NCBI GenBank assembly: GCA_027924645.1
Contig: BSBN01001687.1
Span: forward strand, 1,798,001-1,862,000
DNA length: 64,000 bases
Reading direction: 5' to 3'
DNA from: Cunninghamia lanceolata
Lineage: Eukaryota > Streptophyta > Pinopsida > Cupressales > Cupressaceae
Part shown: piece by piece, positions 12,661 through 24,904 of the stretch
Position numbering within the stretch: position 1 is the stretch's first letter
Layout of the letters: every line of letters begins with the position of its first letter
Notes under the pieces: generated by a model
What the model was told of the DNA's origin: nothing
What the model saw: the letters and a program-made list of their open reading frames with translations, nothing else
The model's database searches: none
Translations under genes and position numbers: made by a program

Positions 12661-13650
12661 ATGACAAAGAAATTGCTAGAGCAACTAAACTATCAAGACT
12701 ATGGGAGAAATAATCAACCTACTAGAGATTGGACTACCAGTCCTACAAACTTAAAAAATTCAAGAAAGTAAGGAAAATATATAGGTGTTATAAAACATGG
12801 AAATGGTCGTTATGAAGCAAAAATCCATGGCTACAATTATAACCAGCGTAAATGGCTAGGTACCTTTGATACAACAGAAGATATTGTGTATGCTTATGAT
12901 AAGCCACCTATATCTATTAGAGGCATTAACACCAAGACCAATTTCTCATACAAAAACTTTTAGGCATGCAAGCACATGTACAAACATTCCATCAATGTAC
13001 CTAAATATAGAGGTGTTAGAAAACGTCCATGGGGTCAATATGGTGTAGAAATCTTGGATGCAAACTCCAAGCAATGTCATTAGCTTGGAACATTTGACAC
13101 AGCAGAGGAGGCTGCATATGCCTATGATATTGCAACCATTTCAATGAGAGGCATGAAAGCAATTACAAATTTCATTCACATGACTTCAAATTAAGGTAAG
13201 TTCATTTCTAACCAATTCATTTTTCCTTTCCCTACTTTCATTTCTCGCTCCAAATTCAATACAAATTATACTAATCCTATCAATATCTTGCAAGATGCTT
13301 GCTCTGATTATACACGCAGGAATTCAAACATTGAACATTCTGTATTAAATGCTAAAATATACAACTCTATTGAACTACTCAGAAACAATTCCATGCACTC
13401 TTCAACAACAATGGTAGGGAACAATCAACAATTTCTTGGAGGTTCTTCAACCAATTTCCAACTATTTGTCTCTATTCCTAGAGGTATTACAAGCAATACA
13501 ATGGACACTGCCATTGACACGCATTTCAAACAAGATGCATCGACTAGTTGTAGTCATAATCCTAAATGGTCATTACCATGTTCACAGACCTCTTGCATCT
13601 CAATTGTTCAGTCTCCTTTTCAAAACAACAACAATAATAATATAGAATAG
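12661..13650 (+). pseudogene. AP2/ERF transcription factor pseudogene with two AP2 domains
   Basis: One frame runs from ATG 12661 to TAG 13648-13650 with no frameshift but four internal stops (TAA 12769, TAG 12961, TAG 13081, TAA 13192). The first AP2-like domain (about 12778-12951) includes YIGVIKHGNGRYEAKI and KWLGTFDTTED. The second (about 13006-13173) includes YRGVRKRPWGQYGVEI and [17 protein letters not shown]2 domains bind GCC-box or DRE-type DNA. The stop at 13081 sits where the WLG motif has its invariant Trp, so TGG became TAG. The Asn/Ser-rich C-terminal part (13288-13650) would correspond to an effector region. No intron is needed to read the frame; GGTAAG at 13195 resembles a splice donor but may be chance. 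Double-AP2 organisation is unusual for the ERF-type sequence of domain 2. Confidence 0.8.
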
Positions 13651-14227
13651 GGCTTGTTGGATTAGGTGATCAAAAAGTTCCTTCCTCAATAGAAACAACT
13701 AAAACTCAAGAAATATACCATACATGTTGCTCAACATCAATGCTCAAGTTCATCTGTTAACAAACTAGGCAATTCAAAATATTTATCTCACATCAATCAA
13801 GAAATGCTTCTCATCTACTACAATTTTGTTTATTGATATTTCTACCTTCAAAAAATAGACAAATGGCATTTCACATAATGACATTTTAATACAAATCATC
13901 TCTTAGTGTTTCTAAACTTTATTTTATCACAATGTCTAGTTCCAATGCATTCGTATTTGTCACTCTTACTACAATACATATACAAACAAAAACAAATGTC
14001 AAGTACTAGCCACTGCGTGGCACTTGTTATAATATTTGTGACGGTTCCCCTAAAATTTCTCTCATGGGATATTAAAAAAAGGTAATGTTTTAAGGCTGTT
14101 TTATTTTGATATCTCTATAATTTCTGTCCAACAAGGGGGTAATAGTTTCTGCATCCTTACCAAATCTCAACACCCCACCAAATATGATGGAAAATCCAAA
14201 CAAATTTGAAGGGCTTATTTATTGTTA

Positions 14228-14277
14228 GTTGGTTTGGAAACCAAGTGGGTTGGTTTGGAAGCCAAGTGGGTTGGTTT
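14228..14277. repeat. 21-bp tandem repeat, about 2.4 copies
   Basis: The unit begins GTTGGTTTGGAAACCAAG. Copies are at 14228-14248 and 14249-14269 (one mismatch), with a partial third at 14270-14277. Confidence 0.8.
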
Positions 14278-14772
14278 CATTTGTCTTGGAGTAATAAATT
14301 TTATTTTTTTGTTTTTTATAATTTATTACTTCTTTGAAAAAATCAATGGCTAAGATCTCTTTCATAGTAATCCTTTTAATCTCAACCACTGATCTATGTA
14401 TTTCATGTAGTGCTCCTCACTAAGGGAACACCTATTGGTGTAAACATTTGAACTCCCGCTTTAAAGAGGATATTAATAGTACCATTGGTATTAGGAAATG
14501 ATTTTTCACTTTCATCACTTTCTTTGGTCTTCTAGTGGATGAATAGGAAGAGATTATTTTAAATTTAGGGAAAATAGATGGTGATTGTATTTTTTTATAA
14601 TCACAGTATAGATATTTTAAATATATGTATTTAAAAATGTAGAGATATTATTTTATTTTCTAAAAAGTTATTAGTACCATTGCAATCAAAATCATTTAAC
14701 TAGTGATTATTATTAATTATATTTATGTATCCAATTATAATTTTTTTTTGCACCTATAGTTTATGCCTAACA

Positions 14773-15304
14773 TGCAATTTTTTAAAGTAGAAATGTTTGC
14801 AAAAATATTTATCACTCCTATATTTTGGGGGTAATTTTGATTGGTTTAAAATTTAAGGATGAAATCAATCCTTGATTTTGTTTCTATTTTTAGAATAGCT
14901 TTTTTATTTTATACTATCTTTATATTTTTCTTTTAAAATATAGTTTTTATTTTATAATATCCTTTTAATTTTTCTTTCTAAAATATAGACTAGTATAATA
15001 TCTTAAATACACTTAAAATTTAAGTATTTTTATAAACTCGTGCCATTTTTTAACTAGAAATATTTGCAAAAATATTTATAGTAATTTAATTCGCTTCTAT
15101 GTTTTTAGGTAATTTTGATTGGTTCCAAGTTTGAGGTCTTATGGGTGGAAAAATGTAAAGGATGAATTATGGGTTGATTTTGTTTCTATTTCTAAATAGC
15201 TTTTTAATTTTATAATATCTTTATATTTTTTTTTTTAAATTATAACCTTTATATTTTACAATAACTTTTTAATTTTCCTTTCTAAAATATAAACTAGTAT
15301 AGAT
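14773..15304. repeat. Imperfect direct duplication of about 230-250 bp
   Basis: The blocks 14773-15002 and 15052-15304 share the same order of phrases: a GTTTGCAAAAATATTTAT-like start, GGTAATTTTGATTGGTT, GATTTTGTTTCTATTT, and a TAAACTAGTATA-like end. There are many substitutions and small indels. Nothing coding is visible. Confidence 0.6.
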
Positions 15305-15420
15305 ATTAAACGACAAATATGATTATTTATAGTTATATAGTTGCCTTCAATTCATATAATATTTTAATTAAAATTATTATTGATAGTTAAATGTTATAGT
15401 TATTAAATTTAATATTTAAT

Positions 15421-15437
15421 AAAATATTATTATAAGA
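15421..15437. repeat. Left target-site duplication of the LINE
   Basis: AAAATATTATTATAAGA, repeated exactly at 28323-28339. The length (17 bp) suits target-primed reverse transcription. Confidence 0.85.
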
Positions 15438-15494
15438 AAGTTAAAAAATATGTTTCGTGACTAAGCTTTAAGCATAGCAAAAATTGGTGCAACG

Positions 15495-16961
15495 GTGCTT
15501 GGGAAGGAGAATGGAATTGGAGGTGAGCAGTCAACCATAGCGGATGGCGAAGCAGGCGTGGTTTCAGGCCGCAACAGAAGTGAGAGGGAAAAAGATACTT
15601 GGATAATTGCTCCCAAGGGTCGCTCAAAGGCCAACCACAATGGAGGAGCCTTAGGGATGAAGCACCAAGGAGAAGACAATGACTTGACCAGATAGAGGAA
15701 TCAGAGGGGGCAAGAATTGGAGGGCTAGCAACTGGAGCAAATAGCATTCCAATTAAGATGAAGAAACCAGAGAGATGCAAATCCTTTTCATTGAATCAAC
15801 TAGATTGCTAGAACAAGTAGAACACCTTAGGAAAACTACTTTTTTAATGAAATGGGTAGTTGACTGGCCAACTAGATTCAAGGTGCAAAAATGGTGCGAT
15901 AACAATTGGGGCAACAAGGTGAAAATTTGGTCGCTTCTTAGGGGTTTCTTTCTGGTAGAATGTGCATCAGAAGAGGACAAATTGGGCATTCTAAATAGTG
16001 GGACTCTAATGATGGATGGAGTTGGTTTTTACATGATGGAGCGGACACCAAATTTTAATCCAATCATTCACAAATTGACCAAAACCCCTATGTGGATCTA
16101 ATTATACAATCTCCCTTCGGAATATTGGGACCCTGAAATTCTATAAAATGTAGGGAAACAATTAGGCACCTTCATCAAGATTGATGACCAAATGGAGATG
16201 GAGGATTTTGGTATGTATGCTATGATCTATGTTTCCATTGATATGGAAGTCCCAATCCTGGAGGAGTTGGAGCTCAGATCAGAGCAAGGTGTATGGAGGC
16301 AGAAGATCGAGGTTGAGAGGGACCCTATCAAGTGTAAAATCTACCACTTGGGAGGACATGGCGCAGTGGATTGCAAGAAAGGGAAGCCAATGCTTAAAGA
16401 AGTAGATAAGGAAAAGATGGTGCCCTTGGGGGAGAAGGAATTGCCTTTGTCAAAAAACCCCATATCTGAAGGAAGGGCACTTGAGCCAAAAACTCATGCA
16501 AAGGAAATTGAGGCCCCAAAATTGGTTTGTCTAGAAGCACTTGAGCAGAGTTTGAGGAGGATTTTAAAGTTGACCAAGCCCCCCCTGGTTCTTCGGAGGA
16601 GATGAACTTAAAGATCCTCACCATTACAAAAGGTGAAGAGTTTCTTGAGAGCAATCCCTCGATTAAGGAGCCTCTGAGTTTCCCTTTGATTCAAGAGGAT
16701 ACCTCCCCCCCAACCAAGAGCCTATTGGAAGGAGAGCCCTTGGAAGAACAAAATTTTAGTGATTTCTCTAAAGATGAGGTAGAAAGTTTGGAGGAAAGAT
16801 TGATTAGCCAGATAGAATCCAAAAAAATGAAAGTGAAGACTGGGGAAAAAAATGGGAGGGGCAAGAAGACTAATAGGGAAAGGCTTGAAATAGCAGGTAG
16901 TGCTAAAGGACAAATGAAACTGAGGTTTGAGAAGGGTGTGACCCTTCCTGAGGAGCAATGA
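15495..16961 (+). pseudogene. LINE ORF1 (nucleic-acid-binding protein), frameshifted
   Basis: Pieces in different frames: 15495-15695, 15775-16101, 16192-16605 and 16602-16961. The second has the DUF4283-like pattern of plant L1 ORF1 (FFLVECASEEDK, GVGFYMMERTPNFNP). At about 16333-16374 there is a zinc knuckle with Tyr in place of the second Cys (CKIYHLGGHGAVDC). The rest is Glu/Lys-rich. ORF1 proteins coat LINE RNA in the ribonucleoprotein. The terminal TGA (16959-16961) overlaps the ORF2 ATG (16958-16960) as ATGA. Confidence 0.8.
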
Positions 16962-18668
16962 GGCTTCTCACTTGGAATGTTAGGGGCTGCAATGCCCCTA
17001 ACAAAAGGTGCGATGTCAAGCATGACTTACTATTGAATTTGTGTCCTGATATTTTGCTTCTTCAAGAAACAAAGATGCCAACAAGTGAGTGCTAAAAGTT
17101 TTTTTCTAAATGGAAATTTAGGGAGTGTATTTGTGAGAATGCCACTGGGGCCTCTGGAGGTTTAGGGGCAATTTGGGACTCTAGGACTATAGAGATAGAA
17201 ATGGTTAGTAGTTGCAGTGCTTGGCAAGTCTTCCTAGTTAAGTTTACCCTCTAGAACTTGAGATTTTTCCTTTTGAATATCTATGGGCCAAATGAGGTCC
17301 CACGTAAGGCTACAGTCTGGAATCAAATCACTAGCTTCTTGGGCTCCATTTCAGAGGAGTTAGTCATTCTAGGAGGATATTTCAATGCCACCTCTAGCTC
17401 AACAGATAAGAAGGTTGGAATAGACATGACCTCCAAGACTTAAATAGACTTTCAAAATTTCTTGAGCAACAATGCTCTTATTGACATCATTCCTAAAAAT
17501 GGTGGATTCACCTGGTCTACCAAAAGAACAGGAGATCCCTGTATAGAAGGGAGACTCGACAGATTCCTTATCTTAGGGAATTGGATGACCCTTCCCTACC
17601 TCTAGGTGTGTTTCATCCTTGCTAACCCAAGCTTTGATCACTTCCCAATTTTATTGAAGTTTTTTGTAGGATAGGTCCCCAAACAGGTGCCCTTTCAAAT
17701 TCAAAAGTATGTGGCTTAGAGATGAAAACCTGGAGTCTTTCATTGACAAATGGTGGAAATAAGCAACCTTCAGATCGGGTTCAAAACTTTTTTTTTTTTC
17801 AAAAAATTGGGCTCACTAAAAACAAAGCTAAAGATTTGGAACAAAAGTCACTTCAAAGATATTTTCATTGAAAAAAGGAGAATTGAAGGGGAATTGGAAA
17901 TTTTAAATGAAGAAGTAATCAAGGATGGGATGTGTTAAGTAGATTTTCTAAAAGAAAAAAGCCTAAAAGAATAATTAAGTGAGATACTGAGAAGAGAAGA
18001 AATCTATTGGCACTAGAAGTCTAGAGAGAATTAGCTAAAGGAGGGTGATAGGAATACAAAAAGAATCCACCTATCTACCAAAATGAGGAAGAGCCACACA
18101 TAATCCCTTGTATCAAAAATAATGAGGGCATCCTGGTGGAAGACAAGGTTGAGATTGGTAAGGTAGTAGTGGATTATTTCAAGTCTTTGCTCAAAGAAGT
18201 TGGCCCTAGAGATGGGGAAGAAAGAGAGGTGATCTTGAACATCTTGCTTAAGGTGATTACAGAAGAACAAAACAATTGGCTCAAGCGACCTTTCTCGAAG
18301 GATGAAATTAAGTGGCGGCCTTCCAAATGCACCCAGATAAAGCCCCAAAGCTGGATGATTTTCCTAATGGTTTCTATCACAAATTTTGGAATATCATCGT
18401 AAAAGATTTGGTAGCCACAGTGGAGGAAGCAAGAAAAAAAGGTACGATGCTTAAAGACCTTAATAATACTTTTCTTGCTTTAATCCCTAAAAAATATAGA
18501 GTTGAATTTATGGAGGACTTTAGGCCCATTTCTTTGTGTAACTCGGCTTATAAAATCATTGCAAAATGATGACAAATTGATTGAAAGAATTGTTACCCTC
18601 CCTCATTTTGGAAGAACAAAGCAGATTTATCCCAGGGAGGTCAATAATGGAAGGTATTATGATTGCAC
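16958..18668 (+). pseudogene. LINE ORF2, 5' part: endonuclease and start of RT
   Basis: It begins MRLLTWNVRG, the start of the exonuclease/endonuclease/phosphatase fold. LLLQETK (catalytic Glu) and NIYGP follow. The catalytic Asp/Asn motif GGDFNA reads GGYFNA (about 17376-17393), so the nuclease is dead. Several stops and frameshifts occur. The RT N-terminal part is seen at 18312-18569 (HPDKAP, ALIPK, DFRPISLCNSAYKIIAK) and continues to the copia insertion at 18669-18673. Confidence 0.82.
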
Positions 18669-18673
18669 ATGAG
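18669..18673. repeat. Left target-site duplication of the copia element (ATGAG)
   Basis: ATGAG here and at 24900-24904. Joining the flanks restores the LINE RT reading region. Confidence 0.9.
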
Positions 18674-19117
18674 TGTTAGTGTAGGTTTTTTATTCCTTTT
18701 TATAAGGTTTTTCCTACACATTTATTTAAGCTTGCTTAGGTTAATAAAACATGTTTTATTAGGTGAGAAGATTACGAGATGTCACCTTCCTACATGTGAG
18801 CATCCATTAGCTATCTTGGGAAGATACTTTGCTATCTTTAGTCTGATAGATGGTTTCTCCTCATTGGTTGGTGTTGCCACCTCCTCCCTCTCCCTGGTCT
18901 ATATAAGCATGCTCCCTATTTTGTATTATCATCCATGTTGAATGCATAGTATTGTTACTCTGCTATTCTCTTGTGTTGAGCTCTTATTGCATTTACATCT
19001 CATCGACTTTTGCATGTCTCTCAGAATCGTTGGTTTGTTTTCATTTGCATTTCAGATTATGTAGCTTAGATCTCTCTTTCAGATTCTGGTTTTCAATCTT
19101 ATTCAAGATTTCTAACA
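18674..19117 (+). repeat. 5' LTR of copia
   Basis: Begins TGTTAGTG and ends CTAACA. A TATA box (TCTATATAAGC) lies at 18898-18908, giving U3 upstream and R-U5 downstream. Confidence 0.92.
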
Positions 19118-19129
19118 TGGTATCAGAGC
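19118..19129 (+). promoter_or_regulatory. Copia primer-binding site
   Basis: TGGTATCAGAGC directly abuts the 5' LTR and is complementary to initiator Met tRNA. Confidence 0.92.
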
Positions 19130-20282
19130 TTTAGTTTAAAATTTTTGAGTTCATTTGATTCCTGATTGAGAGATTGAGTTTTGTAAGATCTTGTCAATCT
19201 CGTATACTCTTCTCTCGCGTTTTATAACGATTTGGAGAATCATAAAGGATATAACAAGACCCATTAACCATTTTATTTTTGCATGAATTTTTTTGTAAGA
19301 TCTGGGTGATTGCAGCATTTTTTATTACATTGGCAGTATTTTTGGTTGTTCCAAAGTTAGAAATGGCTTTCGTTTCATCTGATTTGGAGATTGTGTGAAA
19401 AAGTTGTAAACAAGGGTTTGAAGCTCATATTTTGGGAAGCATCTTTCAAATGGGATATTTTTAGGCCAAAAGAACATTTCCATTATTTTGGGAAGGCCCA
19501 AAAACCCCCCATTTCCATATAAGGTTCATGCAGATCAGACACCGGAAGCTCTGCATGTCATTTTTTCCTTGTCGAAGACATTTTTGTACACTGGGACCAC
19601 ATCCTCTGCAAGTGATAAGGAAAAACGCCTTCTGGGTTTTGTTCGTCACATAGAAAAACTATTTGGGTATTAGTTATTTTTTTCATGTAGTCAATAAATC
19701 ATGTGGAAATCACATCAGAAAGCTTCAATTGGACCCCTCACCATTGCAGTTTTCATTTTTACCACTGATCTTCAAACGGATTCTCAACCATACGAAGGTA
19801 TTTTTCAGTGAAACTTTTTCTAAAAATGGTTAGAATTTCATGCTCTTTGTAGTGGTAACATCAGTTTTTTCTCAAATGATCCCATTTTTCTAGAATTTAA
19901 GTTCTCTCATCAGAACTAAAGGACAGTCCTCATTTTTTGAACTTCAAACTGCTATAACTTTCTCATATGATCTCGTGTTGAGGTCATTCTTTTTTTGAAA
20001 GTGGATATTTTTCTAAGAACTACATATTTATGTAGGTTTAAAGTTTTCATTTAGAGATTTTTTTGTACCTTCAGTATTTGGGTCCATTTTTTGGACATTT
20101 GTATAACTCTGGAAAACAACTCTAGCATTGTAAACACATTAATCTATAAAGTGCCAAAACATATTTTCTAGGGGGGGATCTATTGATTGAGTGAAAAAGA
20201 GGGGGTGTCTTGAGTGTGTTCTTTCTTCATTGCCTTTGAGATCTCTTTCCTACACAACAACAATCTTTACTTCTACATTAAA
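19130..20282 (+). other. Copia 5' untranslated leader
   Basis: About 1.15 kb between PBS and the Gag start, with no conserved coding motif. The leader is long compared with many copia elements. Confidence 0.6.
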
Positions 20283-21458
20283 ATGGATCAATTAACAGTG
20301 CCTATACTCACACCCTATAACTGCTATGAGTGGAAGTCTAAAATGACAATCTATCTTAAGAAGCTAGGGCTGTTTAGAGTAACTATGGTGTTAGAAATTG
20401 AGCCATCTCTAATTGCAGAAAAGCCTAAATGGTTTAACAAACTTGATGAAGCTTTTGGAACCTTATGTATGTATGTATCTCCGGATTTATTTTTTCATAT
20501 TGAGTCTGCTACAACACCACAAGATGTATGGACTACCTTGGAAAACCTCTTTGGTGCACAAGATGAACTTAGAGGACATTTACTAGAGAATGAGTTGACA
20601 GGGTTAAATCCATGTAATTTTGATACAATTCAGGATTTCTTCACAAAACTAAAGGCTTTAAGATTGCATTTGAAGCAATGTGGGATAGAGAAGAAAGATA
20701 GTCAATTAATTCTTATCATTCTTTCTAAACTTGGTTCCAACTACTTTGTGTTTGTTTCTACTTTCTATGCCACTAAAAGTGCCTTAGGAACCACATATAA
20801 GATGCCTTCTTTAGATGATTTTAAAAATGAACTCACTAAAGAGAAAGACAAGTTGGTACAAATGGGCACAATTAAGCCCTCTAAATCTCATGCATTGGCT
20901 GCAAATCAAGGCACTAAAGATCAAAAAGGGTCTAGTAAGCAAGATAAGAAACCAAGGAACCAAGGAGAAAAGAAGCAAGAACAGAAACAAGTTGCTCCAA
21001 ACACAACTAATAATGCCTCTTCTTCAAAAGGCGACAAGCCCAAGAAGGAGAAAACTCAGTGTTCCTATTGTAAGAAACTTGCTCACGATGAGCATAAGTG
21101 TCTAAAGAAGCAGATTAATCACTTGACTCATCTTCTAGAAAAGAACAACATTAAGGTGCCTGATTTTGTCAAGCAATGTCCATCTAAAGAATCTTCAAAG
21201 GACACAGATAAAAGTAAGGGGAAAGGAAAGGGCAAGGCCCTAGTTTTTGTTGCTTCTCAACCAGATTCTTGGATCATTGACTTGAGTGCTTTGCACCATA
21301 TGGCTTCATCACAAGGCAATTTTGTCTCCTTGGAGTCATGTTCTGTGCCATCTATTTTACTGGGTGATGATACTTCTACAGAGGTAAACGAGAGAGGGTC
21401 TATTGATGTGGGGGATGGCACATTTCATGATTTTCTGTGTGCCCTCATTAACAACTAA
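20283..21458 (+). pseudogene. Copia Gag and start of protease
   Basis: Starts MDQLTVPILTPYNCYEW, the usual copia Gag N-terminus (YxxW). The UBN2-type region includes DVWTTLENLFG. A Lys/Gln-rich linker and one CCHC knuckle (CSYCKKLAHDEHKC, about 21059-21100) follow. The protease begins WIIDLSALHHM; the normal active site D-S-G-A reads D-L-S-A, so protease activity is lost. The frame closes at 21458; pol resumes in another frame near 21420. An in-frame upstream ATG at 20214 exists, but the family start is the ATG at 20283. Confidence 0.88.
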
Positions 21459-24296
21459 TCTCCTATATGTCTATCAGATCACTCACACTAGCGCTGGCAA
21501 ACGGGTTGAGTTTACTCCAGACACAGTGGCTATCAATGAGATGCACAATAGGTCTACAATTGCTATGGGCAAGGTTGATCATCAATCCTGAATGTATCAC
21601 TTTTCTCACTTTGTTCTTGATTCTCCTTCACTTGCTTTGCTTACTCACTCAGATGAGGTGAGCAGCCTATGGCATAAGTGGTTTGGCCACTTGAACTACC
21701 GTTACTTACAACAGCTCAATCAACAAGACATGGTTTTAGGGTTGCCTTCTATTCAGTATTCTAATGGAGTTTTCCAGGGATGCATTCTTGGTAAGCACCC
21801 TGAAGAAAACTTTGATAAAGGCAAAGCATGGAGAGCCACACAACTCTTGGAGTTAGTACATAGTGACTTTATGGATCCGTTGCCACATCCTTCTTTCAGC
21901 AGGGTTCGATATGTCTTAGCATTCATTGATGATCTTTCTAGATATACATGGGTATACTTTCTCAAACACAAGTTTGAGGTCTTTGAGTCATTTCGGAACT
22001 TCAAAGCTTTTGTAGAGAAACAGTCTGGGAAGGCCATCAAGATTCTACATACAGACAATGGGGGGAATATGTCAACCAGAGGTTTGAGCAGTTTTGTGCC
22101 TCAGAGGGCATTGATCTTCAGCATACGGTTCCTTACAGTCCACAGTAGAATGGTGTCATAGAGAGAAAGAATAGGTCCTTGAAAGAGATGGCTACATGTA
22201 TGATTCATTCTAGGTCAATGGCACCTCAGTATTGGGTAGAGGCCATCAACTGTGTGTGCTATATCCAGAATCAAGTTCCTCATTGAGCTGTGAAGGGAGT
22301 CACTCCTTTTCAAGCTTGGACTGGTCGGAAGCCCACAATGAAGCACTTTCAAGTGTTTGGATCTCTTGCATGGGCCCACATTCTAGCAAAGAAACACAAG
22401 GCTTTGGATCTGCAAAGCAAGCCTTGCATATTTGTTGGGTATCCAGATGATGTCAAAGGCTATAGGCTTCTTTATCCCACTACACATGAGTTGTTCATTG
22501 AGAGGAGTGTTCAGTTTGAGGAGGAGTCTTCTTCCTTCACTTCAGATGGTGAAGATGATGCTGACATCATTTCCTCCTCTTCAAGTCATCATTCAGAGGA
22601 TGATGATTCTCCTCCAGGTTCTCTAGCTATTGGGCCTCTTTGGGCTTGTCAAACTTTGGAGTCAGTAGGTGAATGGGTTGGTGATCCTTTAGATGCGAGA
22701 AGAACAAGGTCACAGTTCAAGCAGGCTCCTCATCTCTTCTTTGCTGTAGCTTCTAATCCACAATCCTTCATGGAAGCTTCTGGTGTCCCTGAGTGGGATG
22801 CTGTTATGCAGGAAGAGTTTAGTTCCTTAGAGAGGAACCACACTTGGGATTTAGTACCTCTTCCTAAGGGAAGAAAAATTGTTCGATTTAAGTGGATCTA
22901 TCGAACAAAATTTGATGCAGATGGGTCAGTCGATAAACATAAGGCTCACCTGGTTGCAAAAGGATTCTCCTAGGTTCCTGGGATTGACTACTCTAAGACT
23001 TTTGCGCCAGTTGCCAAGATGAATTCAATTCGACTTGTCCTTGCCATTACTGCAGCCCATCGTTGGGAAGTTCATCAGATGGATGTGAAAAGTGATTTTC
23101 TTCACAGTGACCTTCAAGAGGAGATATATATGGAGCAGCCACAGGGTTTCGTCCAGGATCCTTCACTTGTTTTCCGACTTCAGAAGTCTCTCTATGGCCT
23201 TAAACATGCCCCTCGAGCCTGGTATGCCAAGATGGACTCCTTTCTTCTATCAGTTGGGTTCACTCAGTACCATTCTAATCCGAACATCTACATTTTATAG
23301 TAGGATGATACTCTCACTTTCCTTGTTCTCTATGTTGATGACTTGTTGATTATAGGGAGTTCCTCACCCACCATCAAGACAATGAAGATTGTCCTTCATG
23401 ATCAGTTTTTGATGTCTGACTTAGGTCTTCTTCATTACTTCTTGGGCATTGAGATTACATAGTCTTCAGCTGGTATCTTTCTTTCTGAGCCCAAGTATGC
23501 TCTTGATATGCTTTCTAGATTTCGCATGGCTGACTGTAAGCTTGTGCCGACTCCATTTCTGTCAGGGGTCAAACTTGAGGCTTCTTGTTCTTCACCTTTG
23601 GTAGATGTTGTTTTGTATCGCCAATTGGTTGGGAGTCTCATATACTTGACTCACACAAGGCCTAATATTTCATATGCTGTGGGCCTAGTCTCTAGGTTCA
23701 TGCAGGAGCCACATGAGCTGCATTGGAAAGCAGCTAAGTAGATTCTTCACTATGTACAGGGCACTCACAGTTATGGGATTCATTATGCAACGGGCATGGA
23801 TATTAACTTGGTGGGATACACAGATTCAGATTAGGCGGGTGATTCTTAGGATCGCAAGTCTACTTTAGGGTATTACTTCTCTCTTGGTTCTAGTTTGATT
23901 TCTTGGTCAAGCAAGAAGCAGTCTGCTATTGCTCTTTCATCTATAGAGGCTGAGTATCGAGGAGCAGTTAATGTTGCTATTGAAGCTATTTGGCTTCAAC
24001 ACATTTTCACTGAGTTTGGCATTCCCTTCAGAAAGCCTACAGTCATCTTTTGTGATAACCAGAGTGCTATTCAAATCTCTCGCAATCTAATCCATCATCA
24101 GTGGACCAAACACATTGAGATTCACATGCACTACATTCGGGAGCTGATTCATGAGCAAGTTCTTGATCTTCAGTATTGTCCGACATCATATCAGACTACA
24201 GACATCTTCACCAAACCCTTCACTGAGAGCAAGTTCATTCATTTGCAAGCTTTGCTTGGGGTGCGGCAGGTGTCCTCCATGGCAGGGGCTTCTTAG
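21403..24296 (+). pseudogene. Copia pol: integrase, reverse transcriptase, RNase H
   Basis: The pre-integrase zinc region (LWHKWFGHLNY, one Cys lost) and integrase catalytic positions (HSDF, TDNGG) lie in the frame of 21403-22161. A frameshift near 22065 moves to the frame used to 24296. RT begins near WDLVPLPKGRKIV and has QMDVKSDFLHSDL and the catalytic YVDDLL (about 23332-23349). RNase H has SSIEAEY and FCDNQSAIQ. In-frame stops are TAG at 22146, 22971, 23298, 23301, 23460, 23739, 23832 and 23847, and TGA at 22284; another lies at the 21589-21591 boundary. Several replace Gln or Trp in family motifs (SPQQNG, DSDWAG). Confidence 0.9.
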
Positions 24297-24440
24297 CTCC
24301 TTTTTTCCTTCTCTCTCTATTCTGGGGGGGCATACTCTCTTTTATGGGGGGGCTTCTTCTCTTTTGGGGGAGAATTCATTATACATGAGTACCTCATCAG
24401 GCTTCATTTGTCGGGACCCATCTCTTTACCCACCTAAGCT

Positions 24441-24455
24441 AAGCTTAAGGGGGGT
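24441..24455 (+). promoter_or_regulatory. Copia polypurine tract
   Basis: AAGCTTAAGGGGGGT immediately before the 3' LTR TG at 24456. Confidence 0.8.
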
Positions 24456-24899
24456 TGTTAGTGTAGGTTTTTTATTCCTTTTTATAAGTTTTTTCCTACA
24501 CATTTATTTAAGCTTGCTTAGGTTAATAAAGCATGTTTTATTAGGTGAGAGAATTATGAGGTGTTACCTTCCTACATGTGAGCATCCATTAGCTATCTTG
24601 GGAAGATACTTTGATATCTTTAGTCCAATAGATGGTTGCTCCTCATTGGTCGGTGTTGCCACCTCCTCCCTCTCCTTGGTCTATATAAGCATGCTCCCTA
24701 GTTTGTATTTTCATCCATGTTGAATGCATAGTATTGTTACTCTGCTATTCTCTCGTGTTGAGATCTTATTGCATTTGCATCTCATCGACTTTTGCATGTC
24801 TCTCGGAATCACTGGTTTGCTTTCATTTGCATTTTAGTTTATGTAGCTTAGATCTCTCTTTCATATTCTAGTTTTCAATCTTATTCAAGATTTCTAACA
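24456..24899 (+). repeat. 3' LTR of copia
   Basis: 444 bp, TGTTAGTG to CTAACA, same length as the 5' LTR, with a TATA box at about 24680-24689. Followed by the ATGAG duplication at 24900-24904. Confidence 0.92.
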
Positions 24900-24904
24900 A
24901 TGAG

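Larger units (their letters stand above)
13651..15420. other. AT-rich spacer upstream of the LINE
   Basis: No gene is visible. Contents are a short tandem repeat at 14228-14277, a pair of long AT-rich direct repeats at 14773-15304, and a small GCCAC-GTGGC inverted repeat at 14009-14021. Confidence 0.6.
18674..24899 (+). mobile_element. Ty1-copia LTR retrotransposon inserted in the LINE
   Basis: Both LTRs are exactly 444 bp, flanked by ATGAG duplications. An initiator-Met PBS follows the left LTR and a G-rich PPT precedes the right LTR. Gag-PR-INT-RT-RNase H lie in copia order on the plus strand. LTRs differ at about 27 of 444 positions by eye (about 6%). Gag and pol are broken by two frameshifts and about nine or ten in-frame stops. 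Confidence 0.93.

Noticed and set aside
13195..13200. Splice donor (GGTAAG) in the AP2 pseudogene
   Set aside because: The reading frame continues through it to 13650 and no acceptor is needed.
15430..17023. Minus-strand open frames opposite LINE ORF1
   Set aside because: Shadows of the plus-strand ORF1; no motif of their own.
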